From positions 1 to 5,315 of the forward strand of contig JAUVDD010000138.1 of the NCBI GenBank assembly GCA_030595525.1: a DNA stretch of 5,315 nt. The letters run 5' to 3'. Below are positions 4,920 to 5,315 of this stretch, piece by piece (position 1 is the stretch's first letter; each line of letters opens with the position of its first letter). The position numbers and the translations under genes are program-made. The stretch is from Puniceicoccales bacterium (GTDB taxonomy: Bacteria; Verrucomicrobiota; Verrucomicrobiia; Opitutales; Oceanipulchritudinaceae). Below the pieces are notes generated by a model. It did no database searches and was not told where the DNA came from. It was given only the letters and a program-made list of their open reading frames with translations.

Positions 4920-5315
4920 ATGGATACACCAGCAATTGATCGCCAGAATATGGACGTGGATATTGCCTGTGTCGGGTTTGGCCCGGCGATGGGCGGTTTC
5001 CTGACAACCTTGACCCGTGGACTGATTAAGGACGACGGCATGCCTGTTGCAGACAGCAAGGTCATGCCCGGAATGCCGCCGCAGATCATTTGTTACGAAA
5101 GATCCGACGACATTGGCTTCGGCGTTTCCGGAGTGGTCACCAAGGGAGAAGCGATCAAGGCATCTTATCCCGACCAGTCCCTGACCGAGATACCGATGTG
5201 TTCGGAGGTCACTGGCGAGAAAATCGTCTATTTGATGGATTCGGTCGGTGCCAGTCGCCGTCCTGCCATGATGAAAATGGCCGACGTTGTCCTGAAGCCA
5301 TTTTGCAAGAAGCAT
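4920..5315 (+). CDS. ETF-QO/FixC-like FAD-dependent oxidoreductase, N-terminal part (cut by right window edge)
   Basis: Electron-transfer-flavoprotein:quinone oxidoreductases (ETF-QO) pass electrons from acyl-CoA dehydrogenases, via ETF, to membrane quinone. The first 132 codons are present and open to the window edge. Residues 12-27 form a beta-alpha FAD-binding unit with GFGPAMGG (19-26). CYERSDDIGFGVSGVVT (58-74) aligns with the ETF-QO segment that reads roughly LEKG.EIGAHTLSGAV, E60 being the ribose-binding acid. IPMCSEVTGEKIVYLMD then corresponds to the ETF-QO PVT.D.F.FLT region. Two features are odd: Met replaces the third Gly of GxGxxG, and the first Gly to E60 spans 41 residues, about 10 more than in ETF-QO. 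The ATG at 4920 follows AAAAA with no Shine-Dalgarno and lies 12 bp after the dehydrogenase stop, so translation is probably coupled; ATG 4950 is a possible alternative. The 4Fe-4S region, if present, lies outside the window. Confidence 0.8.
   Translation, partial: MDTPAIDRQNMDVDIACVGFGPAMGGFLTTLTRGLIKDDGMPVADSKVMPGMPPQIICYERSDDIGFGVSGVVTKGEAIKASYPDQSLTEIPMCSEVTGEKIVYLMDSVGASRRPAMMKMADVVLKPFCKKH

Noticed and set aside
4911..5315. A 134-codon open frame on the minus strand at the right edge.
   Set aside because: It lies antisense to the ETF-QO-like gene, whose plus-strand reading has clear family motifs; the minus-strand product (His/Gln-rich, no motifs) looks like a shadow.
1..5315. CRISPR array, tRNA/rRNA genes, insertion sequences or integrase sites.
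   Set aside because: No regularly spaced repeats, cloverleaf-like segments, transposase reading frames or terminal inverted repeats were seen; every stretch over 300 bases is explained by protein-coding genes.

Overview
The window reads as a chromosomal segment of a Gram-negative, probably heterotrophic bacterium. The support is a secreted peroxidase with a clean Sec signal peptide, membrane-tethered proteins, and an acyl-CoA dehydrogenase paired with an ETF:quinone-oxidoreductase-like flavoprotein. Base composition is close to balanced. Shine-Dalgarno use is mixed: the M48 protease and the acyl-CoA dehydrogenase have purine-rich sites, while mazE, the first YbjQ gene, the peroxidase and the last flavoprotein gene have little or none, two of them starting after A-rich stretches. 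A member of the Verrucomicrobiota/Planctomycetota-type assemblages would fit, but that is a weak guess; no 16S or lineage marker is present.

Layout. (1) Positions 1-340, minus strand: a mazEF toxin-antitoxin module. The antitoxin is complete and the toxin is cut by the left window edge; they overlap by 7 bp. A MazE-operator-like sequence directly abuts the antitoxin start. (2) Positions 341-453: a divergent intergenic region. (3) Positions 454-2053, plus strand: a tight three-gene cluster with gaps of 4 and 15 bp. It holds a soluble YbjQ/UPF0145 protein, a second diverged YbjQ-domain protein with an N-terminal membrane anchor, and a membrane-anchored M48 metallopeptidase. (4) Positions 2132-2674: a periplasmic Cys-type (2-Cys) glutathione-peroxidase-family enzyme. 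(5) Positions 2675-2828: an intergenic region with a candidate promoter. (6) Positions 2829 to the window end: an unusually large (692 aa) acyl-CoA dehydrogenase, followed after 12 bp by the first 132 codons of an ETF-QO/FixC-like FAD oxidoreductase.

How the genes may work together. MazE/MazF is a self-contained stress or addiction module. The YbjQ-YbjQ-M48 cluster looks like one transcriptional unit and suggests an envelope or protein quality-control role of unknown detail; the peroxidase downstream could share it or be separate. The acyl-CoA dehydrogenase and flavoprotein form a second unit that plausibly moves electrons from acyl-CoA oxidation to the quinone pool. The parts most worth a second look are the acyl-CoA dehydrogenase (about 80-residue charged insertion plus about 180-residue C-terminal extension) with its atypical flavoprotein partner, and the paired YbjQ/M48 cluster.
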